Shown here piece after piece: positions 1-9,601 of a stretch of 64,000 bases of DNA; the first letter of the stretch is position 1; each line of letters starts with the position of its first letter. The position numbers were made by a program, and so were the translations under genes. Source of the stretch: Bretschneidera sinensis (taxonomy: Eukaryota; Streptophyta; Magnoliopsida; Brassicales; Akaniaceae); the NCBI GenBank assembly GCA_023935145.1, contig CM043698.1, positions 67,453,001 through 67,517,000 of the forward strand. The letters run 5' to 3'. The notes under the pieces are model-generated. The model was not told the DNA's origin. It saw nothing but the letters and a program-made list of their open reading frames with translations, and did no database searches.

Positions 1-766
1 GGGCAGCCACTTTCATCATCGTTCTTTTTCTGAACTACTCCGAAAATATGGGATTACTCATAGAGTTGGCACTCCATATCATCCTCAAACTAGTGGCCAA
101 GTAGAGATAAGCAACTAAGAAATCAAGGGAATCTTAGAACGGACAATAAAACCGAATCGGAAGGATTGGTCTCTATGCTTAAATGATGCTCTATGGGCAT
201 ATAGGACAGCTTATAAGACTCCAATTGGCATGTCTCCCTACCGCCTAGTCTTTGTAAAAGCATGCCATCTCCCGGTGGAATTAGAACATCGAGCATATTG
301 GGCCATTAAGCAGTTCAACTTCGACATGAAGCAAGCAAGTGAGAAAAGGAAACTGCATCTAAATGAGCTTGAAGAATTGAGATATGATGCCTATGAGAAT
401 GCAAAGTTGTAAAAGGAACGGACAAAAGTTTATCATGAAAAACAACTAGTCCGGAAGGAGTTCCATGTAGGATAAAAGGTGCTATTATATGACTCACGAT
501 TGAGGCTATTCCCAGGCAAGCTCAAATCCATATGGTACGATCCATACATGGTCACCAAGGTCTTCCCTCATGGTGCATTAGAAGTCTGTGGCCCCAACAG
601 AAATCAGCCCTTTACAATCAATGGACACAGAGCCAAGCCTTACCTCGACATTAAAGTTCCTCCAAGAGATGAAGATTTGGCACTTGAATCAGTACAGTAT
701 ACAGTTGAAACACAAGCACTAGAGCTCCAAGAGGTGGACTCTAAATGCCTCCTTCCAAACAACTAG
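1..766 (+). pseudogene. Ty3/gypsy integrase C-terminal end (end of pol)
   Basis: One reading frame runs through this stretch, broken by three stops at 116-118, 410-412 and 473-475, and ends at 764-766. It starts within the integrase core: the motif HPQTSGQVE near 80-106 holds the glutamate that is normally the third residue of the DDE triad. A conserved block follows ([20 protein letters not shown] from 230), typical of Athila/Tat integrases, then the LFPGKLKSIW region near 505-540, which in the family belongs to the C-terminal DNA-binding part. No chromodomain is seen. The protein would insert element DNA into the host genome, but three stops make it nonfunctional. The upstream part of pol is outside the window. 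Confidence 0.88.
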
Positions 767-943
767 CCCGGTAGCAAGAGAGTGCTTAAGCAAAGTAAAA
801 ATTTGATCACCTATTAAGCTCAAGCACCTCTAGTAAGGTTAGTGGTACTGAGGCCACTAACAAATGGTAAGGTTGTATTGTTTCAATAATTTATCATTTT
901 TTCAGCTAGGGTAAGTTTTTATTTTTGCCCATGTGCCCTGCTT

Positions 944-1063
944 GCGATCGATCGCATCCCCCAGTGCGATCGAGCGCCGGTGTGCGATCGAGCATGTCAT
1001 TCAAATGTGTTCGAGCGCACAGATGCGATCGAGTGCACCTCGCGTGCGATCGAGCGCACTCGC
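944..1063 (+). repeat. Cluster of TGCGATCGAGCGCAC palindromes, internal copy 1
   Basis: About six copies of a roughly 15-base near-palindrome centred on GATCGAKC, in the spacer upstream of the env-like frame. The same motif family occurs in the LTRs of elements A, C and E. Confidence 0.8.
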
Positions 1064-1460
1064 GGCAGACAGTGGTTTAGCTATAAGTCTGAATATTCAC
1101 TCACACTCACACTCACTCACTCCCTCATCACTAATCACTCGCCCTCAAAAACTCTCGTTTCCACTCGCACCATTCTTACCACACAGCATCATTCATCACC
1201 ACTTCCATCTCCACCATTCATTGCCTCCATCACCGTCAACCACCATTACCTCCATTCCCGTCCCTATTATCCATAAGGTACTCTACACAAACACACGAAT
1301 TTTAATAATAGAAACTGTGCAATGCATTCTACATATATGTTATTTTGTGTATGATTATGTGATTGTTCGTTTGCAGGGGGTTAGGAACGAGTTCCACACT
1401 TGCAAACCATAGCTTGTCTTTTTGGTGCACACAAGCTGTTCGATGAAAAGCCTGACCATG

Positions 1461-1541
1461 TGTGATCGAGCACACGGTATCTACAATCGAGCCCATAGTC
1501 CAGTGTGCGATCGAGCGCACATTATTGAGATCGATCGCAAA
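1461..1541 (+). repeat. Cluster of TGCGATCGAGCGCAC palindromes, internal copy 2
   Basis: Three or four further copies, some eroded, about 25-100 bases before the first ATG of the env-like frame. Confidence 0.7.
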
Positions 1542-1564
1542 TCAGGCAGAACCTAGAACACAGC

Positions 1565-2692
1565 ATGTCAAGACCATCAGTTTCCACCTCCGGTGTATCC
1601 AGCAGCCGTGCTTCGTCATCTCAACCCAGCGTCGAGCAGCGCGAGCTTTTATTTGAGACCTCATTCACCATCGATGATGTATTCCGGCACATGGACACCA
1701 CTCAATGGGCCGTCCAAGAATTTCGACATTGAGGGTTGAAGAGGCTGTTTAAGCCAGTGTGTTCCACTGCCTACTCCCAGCTCGTGGTCCAGTTTTATGC
1801 GAGCCTCTCATTTGACTGCAGCAGACCGAGAGTTCTCACTTCTTTAGTCCAGGGCACGCCCATCAAGGTGACTAGTGCCGATATCGCTGTTGCTCTTCAT
1901 TTCACTGACAAGTCCCCTCCTGAGGACACTGATATCGAGGAGCAGTCGGAGTCCTTTGCCCTGGCTGAGATCATCACGGACATGTGCATTGGCCAGTATG
2001 CCGACAGACATAACAATGCGGCTAGCCAATCTAAGCTGCCTCCATAACTGTGGCTTGTCGACACAATCCTGCAGCGTAATGTGTGTCCATTGGGGCACAA
2101 GACACAGTGGCGATACCAGTTTCTCCAGTCATTATATGCCTTCCATAGAGGCCACTGATACTCCATCTCGGCTGTCATTTGGAGCCAGCTGCACAAGTTT
2201 TGGGATCACGTACATGGCCGTGAGATTACCACGGCCAATGCTTGGGGCCTCCCTTTCCCGTTCCTACTCTCCTCCATCCTCAAGAAGAAGGGGATAAAGG
2301 GGACCCACAGCGACGGGCCAGTGCGAGAGCATCCCTTTTTCAGGAGAGCTCAGTGGACACATAGCATATCGCACATGCCACGAGGACCCCCAGTACCTGC
2401 TCCAGTAGCTGAGCAAGTTGAGGAGGATCGTATGGAGACCAAGACCCTGGTCGTTAGCCCAATACATGAGGAGGACCATTCAAACATAGGACCCACTGAG
2501 TCCCAGCACTTTCTAGCTGAGCTGTCCTCCTTCCGAGGTGAGGTCTTTGCTGCTACCACACTTGTGCATCAGCGCATGGATAGTTTGGAGGCACGGTTAG
2601 CACGACAGGAGGCTATGCTGCAGGCCATTCTTGATCGCCTACCTCCGACACCCGGTACCTCTTCGACTGCACCACCTGATGATCAGCAGTGA
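1565..2692 (+). pseudogene. Env-like third ORF of element A (plant retrotransposon ORF)
   Basis: A single frame from ATG 1565 to the stop at 2690-2692, broken by stops at 1730-1732, 2045-2047 and 2156-2158, about 376 codons in all. It starts with a Ser-rich stretch, then a block around 1736-2047 with the pattern YASLSFDCSRP and GTPIKVTSADIAVALHF, which resembles the putative plant transposon protein found downstream of pol in Athila-type elements. The C-terminal third (2321-2692) is Pro/Glu-rich with a short heptad-like stretch (LVHQRMDSLEARLARQEAML). No signal peptide or clear transmembrane segment is seen in the surviving frame, so an envelope role is only inferred from its position after integrase. 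The function of the family is not known to me. Confidence 0.7.
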
Positions 2693-2707
2693 GAGGATAC
2701 CACATCT

Positions 2708-2741
2708 GGCTGAAGACGTTAAACTTAGCGCTCATGGGAGG
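2708..2741 (+). other. Conserved post-ORF motif (element A), split by B
   Basis: Begins GGCTGAAGACGTTAAAC and ends CTCATGGGAGG at 2741; the continuation CACCCC is at 9602-9607, after the B insertion. Near-identical copies follow the last coding frame in elements B (5798-5840), C (19472-19514) and D (52924-52964). Its role is unknown. Confidence 0.75.
2737..2741. other. Target-site duplication of element B, left copy
   Basis: GGAGG directly left of the LTR start TGATGCG; the matching copy is at 9597-9601. Confidence 0.92.
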
Positions 2742-3972
2742 TGATGCGATGAAATTGACACTAGTAAGTGCACTAATCGTTCAAGTAATAAAATGATGAG
2801 TAAATATCATTCCCAACGAGGACTTAGCAAATACTATAGAAATTATGACCTACTATTATTGTTATTTGAGCAAACGAATAATTGTCGGAGAAAAGGTTAC
2901 TAACAATTAACTAAAAGGGAAAAACAGAACGCAATAGTAAATAAAAGAAGACTTGCAAACTTTGGAATGAAGACTCTTATGAACTAACGTGCTAAGGACT
3001 CGACTTCACCTAAACTATAATTGACAAGAGTTTTGAATGGACAAGTTTCACTTACTATGTTTTTCAAGGTGGTAGAATCCCCAATAAATTTGTTATCCAT
3101 ATTCTAGGTCTAACCACAATCTCAAGAATCATTAACTTCAAATATCCGTATTCCAGGTCTATTCTAGCTTAATTCAAATTAAGAAGCATTAAGTGTTTAT
3201 GGATTCCTTTCAGTTAAATCTCCCTATTTGGTTACGATTTAAGCGGACCACATGAACTTCCTAGAATCCCTATTCGGTTACTCCTATTTCATTCATGGTA
3301 TGTTTTACCTTGGCCTTTGCATAGATAATAATCCAATATCATATTTATTAGTTCAACCATTCATGAAAGCACGACTTCTCTATTCGATACATCACCATGA
3401 CCAAAGAAGGAATCAAAATAATAAAAAGCATTAAGAACAATAATACACACTCTTTGAAAAACACATTAAATTCCACTTGTCCAAACAACAACTCAAGATA
3501 TAGGTTTAGGATCCATCTATCCTTAACACAAAATTATCTACTCCATAATAATATTCAAACAAACCATGTTCATATTATAAAACATCAACATAGATAGATA
3601 AGAATAATACAAAGCCAGAGAAGAATGATTTAAAAGCTTGATGTGTAGCCTCCCGGAGTGTCTCCAACCCTCCTTTGGCTTCTCCTCTTCTCCAAATTCT
3701 GTTTTCTTCTTCTACGGTCGTCCCTATTCGAGTTTTCCCTTTTCTTTCAGCTAGGGTTAGTATTTATAACTTTCAAAACCCGTGGGCTGGCGCTGCAGCT
3801 CCAAGTTTCTATCCAATCTTCACAAATCTCTTAATTTTGAATTCAATTTGATTTAACTCCTCAATAAACTCTACAAAATACGAAACATAATCAAAATCCA
3901 AGATTTAAGCAATTATAACTATTAAAACATGAGAAAATATAACAAACATATAGATATTATGAACTCTTATCA
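2742..3972 (-). repeat. 3' LTR of element B
   Basis: 1231 bases, TG...CA ends. Holds a TATA box (3761-3768) and one copy of the TGGCGCTGCAGC motif (3788-3799), against four copies in the other LTR. Confidence 0.9.
3761..3768 (-). promoter_or_regulatory. TATA box of element B 3' LTR
   Basis: TATAAATA on the minus strand, about 20 bases downstream of the TGGCGCTGCAGC palindrome. The matching position in the 5' LTR has lost six bases and the TATA box. Confidence 0.6.
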
Positions 3973-4010
3973 AATTCTCCCACACTTAAACAATGCTTGT
4001 CCTCAAGCAT
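3973..4010 (-). other. Polypurine tract and upstream hairpin of element B
   Basis: On the minus strand AAGTGTGGGAGAATT directly precedes the LTR start (3973-3987). Upstream at 3993-4010 is a perfect hairpin, stem ATGCTTG/CAAGCAT, loop AGGA. A second hairpin/G-run pair lies at 5382-5422. Confidence 0.75.
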
Positions 4011-5381
4011 ACAATAACTCAAGTTCGTCACCTTTTCTCACCATCGTTCCTTCTTCTACCTTTACTCATCCTCTATAATCCAAATTATCATGCCTTAAAG
4101 ATTTAAATCTAAAGATAAATAAGAAACAAACAATTTCATAGTGTAAATTCTTATAAACCACACCATGAATAATCACTTCAATGATCTTCTCGAAATCAAA
4201 ATGCGATAGGATCTAACACCCTCTCATTGGATTCACTCAATACGCTCAAAGTGTTTAGGGTATCAATGAACTCTCAAGTCAAAACATAGAAGATCTTTAC
4301 CATAAGCTTGCTAATATATCACATCAATGGATTGAATTGAATGCAAAGAATCTAAGGGTCTTAAATGGGTTGTAACAGGGCTTAGGTAAGGTGTGGTGAG
4401 AAGGAATTTTTAGGTACTTTTATCAAAGGAATTATACCAACTTCTCCACACAAAGCACAACTCAATAACATTAAATGTTTTCTTCAATCAATTCACTTCC
4501 AAACAATTGAAATTGCACAACTTTTCTCTCTTTTTGGCCGGCTATAAATATATATTTTTTTATTTTTCTTCTTTTGTTTTTTTTTGTTTTCTTTTTCTTT
4601 TTCTCTGGCCGCCTATTTTCTTTTTCTTTTTCTTTTTTTTCTTTTTTTTGCAATTCAAGGCACTTGTAACTCGAATCACTTTATTCTCAGCATCTTTCAA
4701 TCCTTTCAGAGATAATTTGAAGCTTCATGTGAACAAGCTAGTACGATCCTTCAATTAGATGTTCAAGAGAGGGAAAACGACAAAAGAATGGGTTGACATT
4801 GCTTATACCATGGTTAACTTCCAACAAAAGGGCCAAGGTTCAAAATTGGCTTTCTACAGTAAAAATCAAGGTAGGCTTTTTAAGAAAGCTAAAAGGCTTC
4901 ACCTAAATGCCCTTATTAATTCAATGCATCCAATTCAACAATGTAGTTTCTAAACATGCATAACAAAGCAAGTTCTAGAAAAATCAACTATGTATGACAA
5001 TCACTCGATTAAGAAAATGGAGCATAATATAATATGAATGCTCATTGGCTCAAAAGCGCACAAAAAAGGTCATGTGCATTAGATCCCACACACTTTTCAT
5101 TCAATCAATCATCAAGAGCAACTAATCACTGTGTAGTAAATAAGAATTCAACCATTCATGCTAATCCCTTATTATGCCTCAATTTATCTCAATAATTCAC
5201 AACAATCCAGATCGTTTAAGAAAAGCATCGACAAAATCTAGAATTCAAAAGAGAATGATCACAAACAAGAACTAAAGTATCACTTGGATTTTTGAAAATT
5301 TTCTTGAAAAATGACGCAAAAATTTGATCAAAATGGAGCTAAAAGTGAAGTTCAAAGTAAAATCAAATTCATATGTCAACG
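4011..5381 (-). other. Noncoding 3' region of element B
   Basis: AT-rich with no coding frame I can support. On the + strand a T-rich tract at 4535-4650 gives low-complexity reading frames that are not genes. Confidence 0.6.
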
Positions 5382-5422
5382 ACCCTCCCATACACTTAAT
5401 CCATACATTGTCCTCAATGTAT
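5382..5422 (-). other. Internal hairpin and G-run of element B
   Basis: Minus strand: perfect hairpin ATACATTG-AGGA-CAATGTAT (5403-5422), then GGATTAAGTGTATGGGAGG. It copies the layout of the LTR-adjacent tract at 3973-4010 with a different stem but the same AGGA loop. Confidence 0.75.
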
Positions 5423-5797
5423 AAAAAATATATGCTCAAAAACTATAAAAGAACAAGAGTAAGTAGAAAACTCCCCTGAAAATGTTGAGCATCAACCAAG
5501 ATATCAGTCACGTGCTTGGGGATAAAGGTGGTGTGAATCCCATGTAAGCAAGGAAAGCTGTCATGTTCCTGTCCAATCTGGCAAGTGATTTAACAATTTC
5601 TTCTACTTTGTTGCCCAATTCCAAGATTCAAGATTTTCCATAAGGTGTGCCCACGAGTTACGAAAATCATCTTCTGCCAAAAATTGGAAACAAAATCAAA
5701 TGCACTTCGAGAAATGATAGAAAAAAAAACTAAAAATAATCTAAATAAAATAAAAAGGAATAAAATAAAGAAAACAAGGAAAGTAAGACAAAAATTT

Positions 5798-5840
5798 GGG
5801 TTGCCTCCCAAAAGCACTAAGTTTTACGTCTTCAGCCAGA
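5798..5840 (-). other. Conserved post-ORF motif (element B)
   Basis: Minus strand: TCTGGCTGAAGACGTAAAAC, then TTAGTGCTTTTGGGAGGCAA. It overlaps the last codons and stop of the protease frame (the TAA lies inside GACGTAAAAC), so in B the frame ends within the motif. Confidence 0.75.
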
Positions 5841-6456
5841 CACTTATTTGTTCCTCTGGCTCTTCTCTTCCCATTTCAGACTTCACGTTCCTTGCTTCTT
5901 CTTCGATGATGAGTTTTTTAGTGGTATTAGTTCCTGAGTCCATGATGCATCTCTCCAAAGTATCTTCATTTAATGTTTTCTCCTGAAACTCCTCAATGAG
6001 GTTATCAACAATATCCACTTGAAAACAAGAAGAAGTAGAAAACCCAGAGAGGTATTTCATAATTTTATACATCTCAAAAACTACTTGCTCATCATTGACT
6101 CTTAAAGTCAATTTCCCTTGTTGTACATCAATTAGGGCTCTCCCTATAGCAAGGAATGGACGTCCAAGTATAAGAGGTACCTCACGATCCTCTTCCATGT
6201 CGAGAATAATGAAGTCTACAGGGAATATAAATTTATCAACCTTTACCAGTACATCTTCTATAATTCCCCGTGGTCTCTTAATAGATCGATCAGCTAATTG
6301 CAATGACATTGTTGTTGTTTTGATTTCTTCTAATCCAAGTTTCCTGAAAATTGAAAGAGGCATAAGATTAATACTGGCACCAAGGTCACATAAAACTTTA
6401 TCAAAAAATGAATTTCCCAAAGTGTAAGGTATAGTAAAACTCCCTGGATCTTTCAA
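5824..6456 (-). CDS. Retropepsin-like aspartic protease of element B
   Basis: 210 residues from the first Met of the open frame; the frame is continuous with gag upstream apart from one stop at 6475-6477, so the natural product was probably a gag-protease fusion and this Met is not a real start. The active-site motif LCDLGASINLMP (DLGA, with L where many pepsins have T or S) lies near residues 24-35. The flap region and the second conserved block ILGRPFLAIGRALIDV follow near 95-111. It would cut the gag polyprotein during particle maturation. The frame ends at a stop inside the conserved motif at 5798-5840, and no reverse transcriptase follows. The tail after about residue 135 is acidic and of no clear family. 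Confidence 0.85.
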   Translation of the reverse strand: MKDPGSFTIPYTLGNSFFDKVLCDLGASINLMPLSIFRKLGLEEIKTTTMSLQLADRSIKRPRGIIEDVLVKVDKFIFPVDFIILDMEEDREVPLILGRPFLAIGRALIDVQQGKLTLRVNDEQVVFEMYKIMKYLSGFSTSSCFQVDIVDNLIEEFQEKTLNEDTLERCIMDSGTNTTKKLIIEEEARNVKSEMGREEPEEQISVWLKT

Positions 6457-6474
6457 TTTTGGAGGTAGCTTATT

Positions 6475-8151
6475 TTACAGTATAGCACTGCACTCTTTAG
6501 TTAACATTACCGTTCCATGTTCCTCGAGCTTCCGTTTATTAGACAAAATTTCCTTCAAAAATTTAGTGTAGCTAGGCATCTGTGATAAAGCCTCTGCAAA
6601 TGGAATGTTAATATACAATTTCTTGAAAATCTCTAAAAATTTTAAAAATTGCTTATCTAGTTTTTCTTTTATAAATTTCTGAGGATAGGGAAGAGGTGGC
6701 ATATATTTAGTTTCAGAGTTAGAATCGATCAAACCTTTACCAGTAGAATTCTTTTCCGAAACAAGCTTCTCCTCTTGCATGGTCTCTTCTTTCTTGCCTT
6801 CTTGATTAGTAATTTCTTTAGATTTTGGCTCATCCAATTGTGTGCCACTCCTTAGTGTTATGGCCTTGACATCCTCCTTAGGATTTTTTTCCATGTTGCT
6901 CGAAAGAGAACCTTGTGCACGTCCAGAAATTATGGTTGCTAGCTGGCCGACCTGAACTTCCAGATTTTTGATGGATGCTTCTTGATTTTGGAATCTAGTT
7001 TCTGCTGTACTTAAGAATTTGGCCATCATGTCCTCCAAGTTGGACTTTTTTTCTTGAGGAGGATATTCAAGATGAGGTTGCTTCGCATTGCTTTGATTCC
7101 ACGAGAAGTTTGGGTGATTCCTCCATTCCAGATTATATGTGTTGCTGTATGGATTGTTTTGCCTATGAAAATTTGAAACAAAATTAGCTTGTTCAGTAGA
7201 TGAATTATATGCAAATTGATTACCTTCTTGACAGTTACTGCTGTGGTGGCCAATACCACCACACAATTCACATATAACATGTGTAGTAGGATAAAGTCCA
7301 TCTATCTTCTTGGTGAGAACCTCCATTTGTGCTGTTAAAGCTGTAACAGCATCTATATTGTGCAATCCTGAGGCTCTGTTAACAGGTAACCTCTCAACTA
7401 GCCATTGATAAGAATTTGTGGCCATCTCTTTTAGCAATTCAAGAGCCTCTTCTGGAGTTTTTTTCATGATCGTGCCCCCTGCAGCCGCATCAATCATATT
7501 TCGGGTTGCACTGGTTAAACCGTTATAAAAAGTTTGTACCTGCATCCAAGTGGGCAACTCATGATGAGGACATCTTCTCAAAAAGTCTTTAAAACGTTCC
7601 CATGTCTCATAGAGTGACTCTCGATCGACCTGCAAAAACATAGTAATTTCATTATGTAACTTTGCAGTTTTTGCAAGAGGGAAGTATTTCCCTAAAAAAA
7701 TTTGTGCCAATTCTGCCCATGTGGTTATGGATCCGGTAGGCAAAGAAGTCAACCAGCTTTTTGCTTTATCCCTCAATGAGAATGGGATTAAGTGAATTGC
7801 ATCCTCTGATACTTCGTTATGCTTGAATGTGTCACAAATTTCCAGGAAATTAGTCAAGTGAACATTTGGATCCTCTTGTGATAGGCCCCCAAATTGTACT
7901 GAATGCTGAATCATCTGAATGATGGCGGGCTTAATTTCAAAATTGTTCGCTTGTATAGGTGGTCGCCGAATACTAGATTCAACACCATCCATCTTTGGCA
8001 TGGCATAATCCCACAGTGCACGTTGCACCTTTGCATTGTTTCCTTCTGCCATTGTGTCAACTGTTACTGGTGCTGCTCTTCTCAAAGCGTGAAAAGTGCG
8101 CTCAATCTCTAGATTCAATTCCACAAGTATTCTCCCACTAGTACGTGTCAT
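6475..8151 (-). CDS. Gag (capsid and nucleocapsid) of element B
   Basis: An intact 558-residue frame. Residues about 45-230 match the retrotransposon gag domain of Athila/Tat elements: VQFGGLSQEDPNVHLTNFLE, FSLRDKAKSWLTSLP, LGKYFPLAKT and WERFKDFLRRCPHH. A zinc knuckle of CX2CX4HX4C form, CELCGGIGHHSSNC, lies near 295-308, followed by the FSWNQSNAKQ region, a coiled-coil-like stretch near 375-405 and an Arg-Ser-Gly-Thr-containing linker. The product would assemble virus-like particles and bind element RNA. The frame ends at a TAA (6475-6477) followed at once by protease sequence in the same frame, which suggests a point mutation to a stop in a formerly continuous gag-pro frame. Start codon choice is uncertain; the ATG at 8151 lies about 100 bases inside the primer site. 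Confidence 0.9.
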   Translation of the reverse strand: MTRTSGRILVELNLEIERTFHALRRAAPVTVDTMAEGNNAKVQRALWDYAMPKMDGVESSIRRPPIQANNFEIKPAIIQMIQHSVQFGGLSQEDPNVHLTNFLEICDTFKHNEVSEDAIHLIPFSLRDKAKSWLTSLPTGSITTWAELAQIFLGKYFPLAKTAKLHNEITMFLQVDRESLYETWERFKDFLRRCPHHELPTWMQVQTFYNGLTSATRNMIDAAAGGTIMKKTPEEALELLKEMATNSYQWLVERLPVNRASGLHNIDAVTALTAQMEVLTKKIDGLYPTTHVICELCGGIGHHSSNCQEGNQFAYNSSTEQANFVSNFHRQNNPYSNTYNLEWRNHPNFSWNQSNAKQPHLEYPPQEKKSNLEDMMAKFLSTAETRFQNQEASIKNLEVQVGQLATIISGRAQGSLSSNMEKNPKEDVKAITLRSGTQLDEPKSKEITNQEGKKEETMQEEKLVSEKNSTGKGLIDSNSETKYMPPLPYPQKFIKEKLDKQFLKFLEIFKKLYINIPFAEALSQMPSYTKFLKEILSNKRKLEEHGTVMLTKECSAIL

Positions 8152-8250
8152 GCACTAGTAACAAAAACCTTGCAAAATAGACTTAAAAACCAAATTAATA
8201 AACTCTCAAATTAACTAGCAGAATCACAATAAATGTAATATTTTATTTCA

Positions 8251-8271
8251 GTCCTCGACAACGGCGCCAAA
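8251..8271 (-). other. Primer-binding site of element B (tRNA-Asp type)
   Basis: Minus strand TGGCGCCGTTGTCGAGGAC, close to the complement of the 3' end of plant tRNA-Asp, four bases from the LTR end. It fixes the element's polarity. Confidence 0.85.
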
Positions 8272-8275
8272 AACT

Positions 8276-9596
8276 TGATGCGATGAAATTGATACTAGCA
8301 AGTGCACTAATCGTTCAAGTAATAAAATGATGAGTAAATATCGTTCCCAACGAGGACTGAGCAAATACTACAGAAATTATGACTCTATTCTTATTGTTAT
8401 TTGAGCAAACGAATAATTGTCGGAGAAAAGGTTACTAACAATTAACTAAAAGGGAAAAACAAAACGCAATAGTAAATGAAGGAAGACTTGCAAACTTTGG
8501 AATGAAGACTCTTATGAACTAACGTGCTAAGGACTCGACTTCACCTAAACTATAATTAACAAGAGTTTTGAATGGACAAGTTTCACTTACTATGTTTTTC
8601 AAGATGGTAGAATCCCCAATAAATTGGTTATCCATATTCCAGGTCTAACCACAATCTCAAGAATCATTAACTTCAAATATCTGTATTCCAGGTTTATTCT
8701 AGATTAATTCAAATTAAGAAGCATTAAGTGTTTATGGATTCCTTTCAGTTAAATCTCCCTATTTGGTTACAATTTAAGCGGACCACATGAACTTCCTAGA
8801 ATCCCTATTCGGTTACTCCTATTTCATTCATGGCATGTTTTACCCTGGCCTTTGCATAGATAATAATCCAACATCATATTTATTAGTTCAACCATTCATG
8901 AAAGCACGGCTTCTCTATTCGACACATCACCATGCCCAAAGAAGGAATCAAAATAATAAAAAGCATTAAGAACAATAATACACACTCTTTGAAAAACAAA
9001 TTAAATTCCACTTGTCCAAACAACAACTCAAGATATAGGTTTAGGATCCATCTATCCTTAACACAAAATTATCTACTCCATAATAATATTCAAACAAACC
9101 ATGTTCATATTATAAAAAATCAACATAGATAGATAAGAATAATACAAAACTGGAGAAGAATGATTTAAAAGCTTGATGCGTAGCCTCCCGGAGTGTCTCC
9201 AACCCTCCTTTGGCTTCTCTTCTTCTCCAAATTATGTTTTCTTCTTCTACGGTCGTCCTTATTTGAGCTTTCCCTTTTATTTCAGCTAGGGTTAGTATTT
9301 TTCAAAACCCGCGGGCTGGCACTGCAGCCTCAGCTTTCTGGCGCTACAGCTCCAAGTTGCTGCCCCATCTTCACATATTATCACCATTCTGGCGCTGCAG
9401 CCTCAGCTTTCTGGCGCTGCAGCTCCAAGTTTCTGTTCAATCTTCACAAATCTCTTGATTTTGAATTCAATTTGATTTAACTCCTCAATATACTCTACAA
9501 AATATGAAACATAATCAAAATCCAAGATTTAAGCAATTATAACTATTAAAACATGAGAAAATATAACAAATATATAGATATTATGAACTCTTATCA
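8276..9596 (-). repeat. 5' LTR of element B
   Basis: 1321 bases, 90 longer than its partner because of extra copies of the TGGCGCTGCAGC motif block at 9317-9423. The TATA box seen in the 3' LTR is missing here (six-base deletion near 9295-9305), so this promoter may be weak. Confidence 0.9.
9317..9423 (-). repeat. TGGCGCTGCAGC palindromic array in element B 5' LTR
   Basis: Copies at 9317-9328, 9339-9350, 9390-9401 and 9412-9423, two with one change. They lie upstream of the (lost) TATA position. The partner LTR has one copy at 3788-3799. Confidence 0.8.
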
Positions 9597-9601
9597 GGAG
9601 G
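9597..9601. other. Target-site duplication of element B, right copy
   Basis: GGAGG, matching 2737-2741. Confidence 0.92.

Larger units (their letters stand above)
767..1564 (+). other. Spacer between pol and env-like frame of element A
   Basis: No convincing coding region. It holds two clusters of TGCGATCGAGCGCAC-like palindromes (next entries). There are splice-like sites: a T-run ending in CAG near 896-905, a GTAAGT at about 911-916, and a pyrimidine-rich TTTGCAG at about 1370-1376. In Athila elements an env-like frame could be made from a spliced subgenomic RNA, so an intron of about 911-1376 is possible, but this rests only on site consensus. C-rich simple sequence lies at about 1090-1270. 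Confidence 0.5.
2742..9596 (-). mobile_element. Gag-protease-only Ty3/gypsy element B (complete, non-autonomous)
   Basis: A full element with two direct LTRs (2742-3972 and 8276-9596), starting TGATGCG and ending TTATCA on the + strand, flanked by GGAGG duplications. The coding strand is minus: the tRNA-Asp-type primer site adjoins the right LTR and gag lies next to it. Inside are a long gag frame and a retropepsin frame, but no reverse transcriptase, RNase H or integrase; the rest is about 1.8 kb of noncoding DNA. It would need enzymes from a helper element. The LTRs look nearly identical apart from copy number of a palindromic motif and small indels, so the insertion appears recent. Inserted into element A. 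Confidence 0.92.

Noticed and set aside
4471..4758. Lys/Glu-rich frame (-) and Phe-rich frame (+)
   Set aside because: Both strands of one T-rich low-complexity tract in the noncoding part of element B.
8251..8271. tRNA-Asp-like sequence as a tRNA gene
   Set aside because: Only the 3' end complement is present; it is a primer-binding site.
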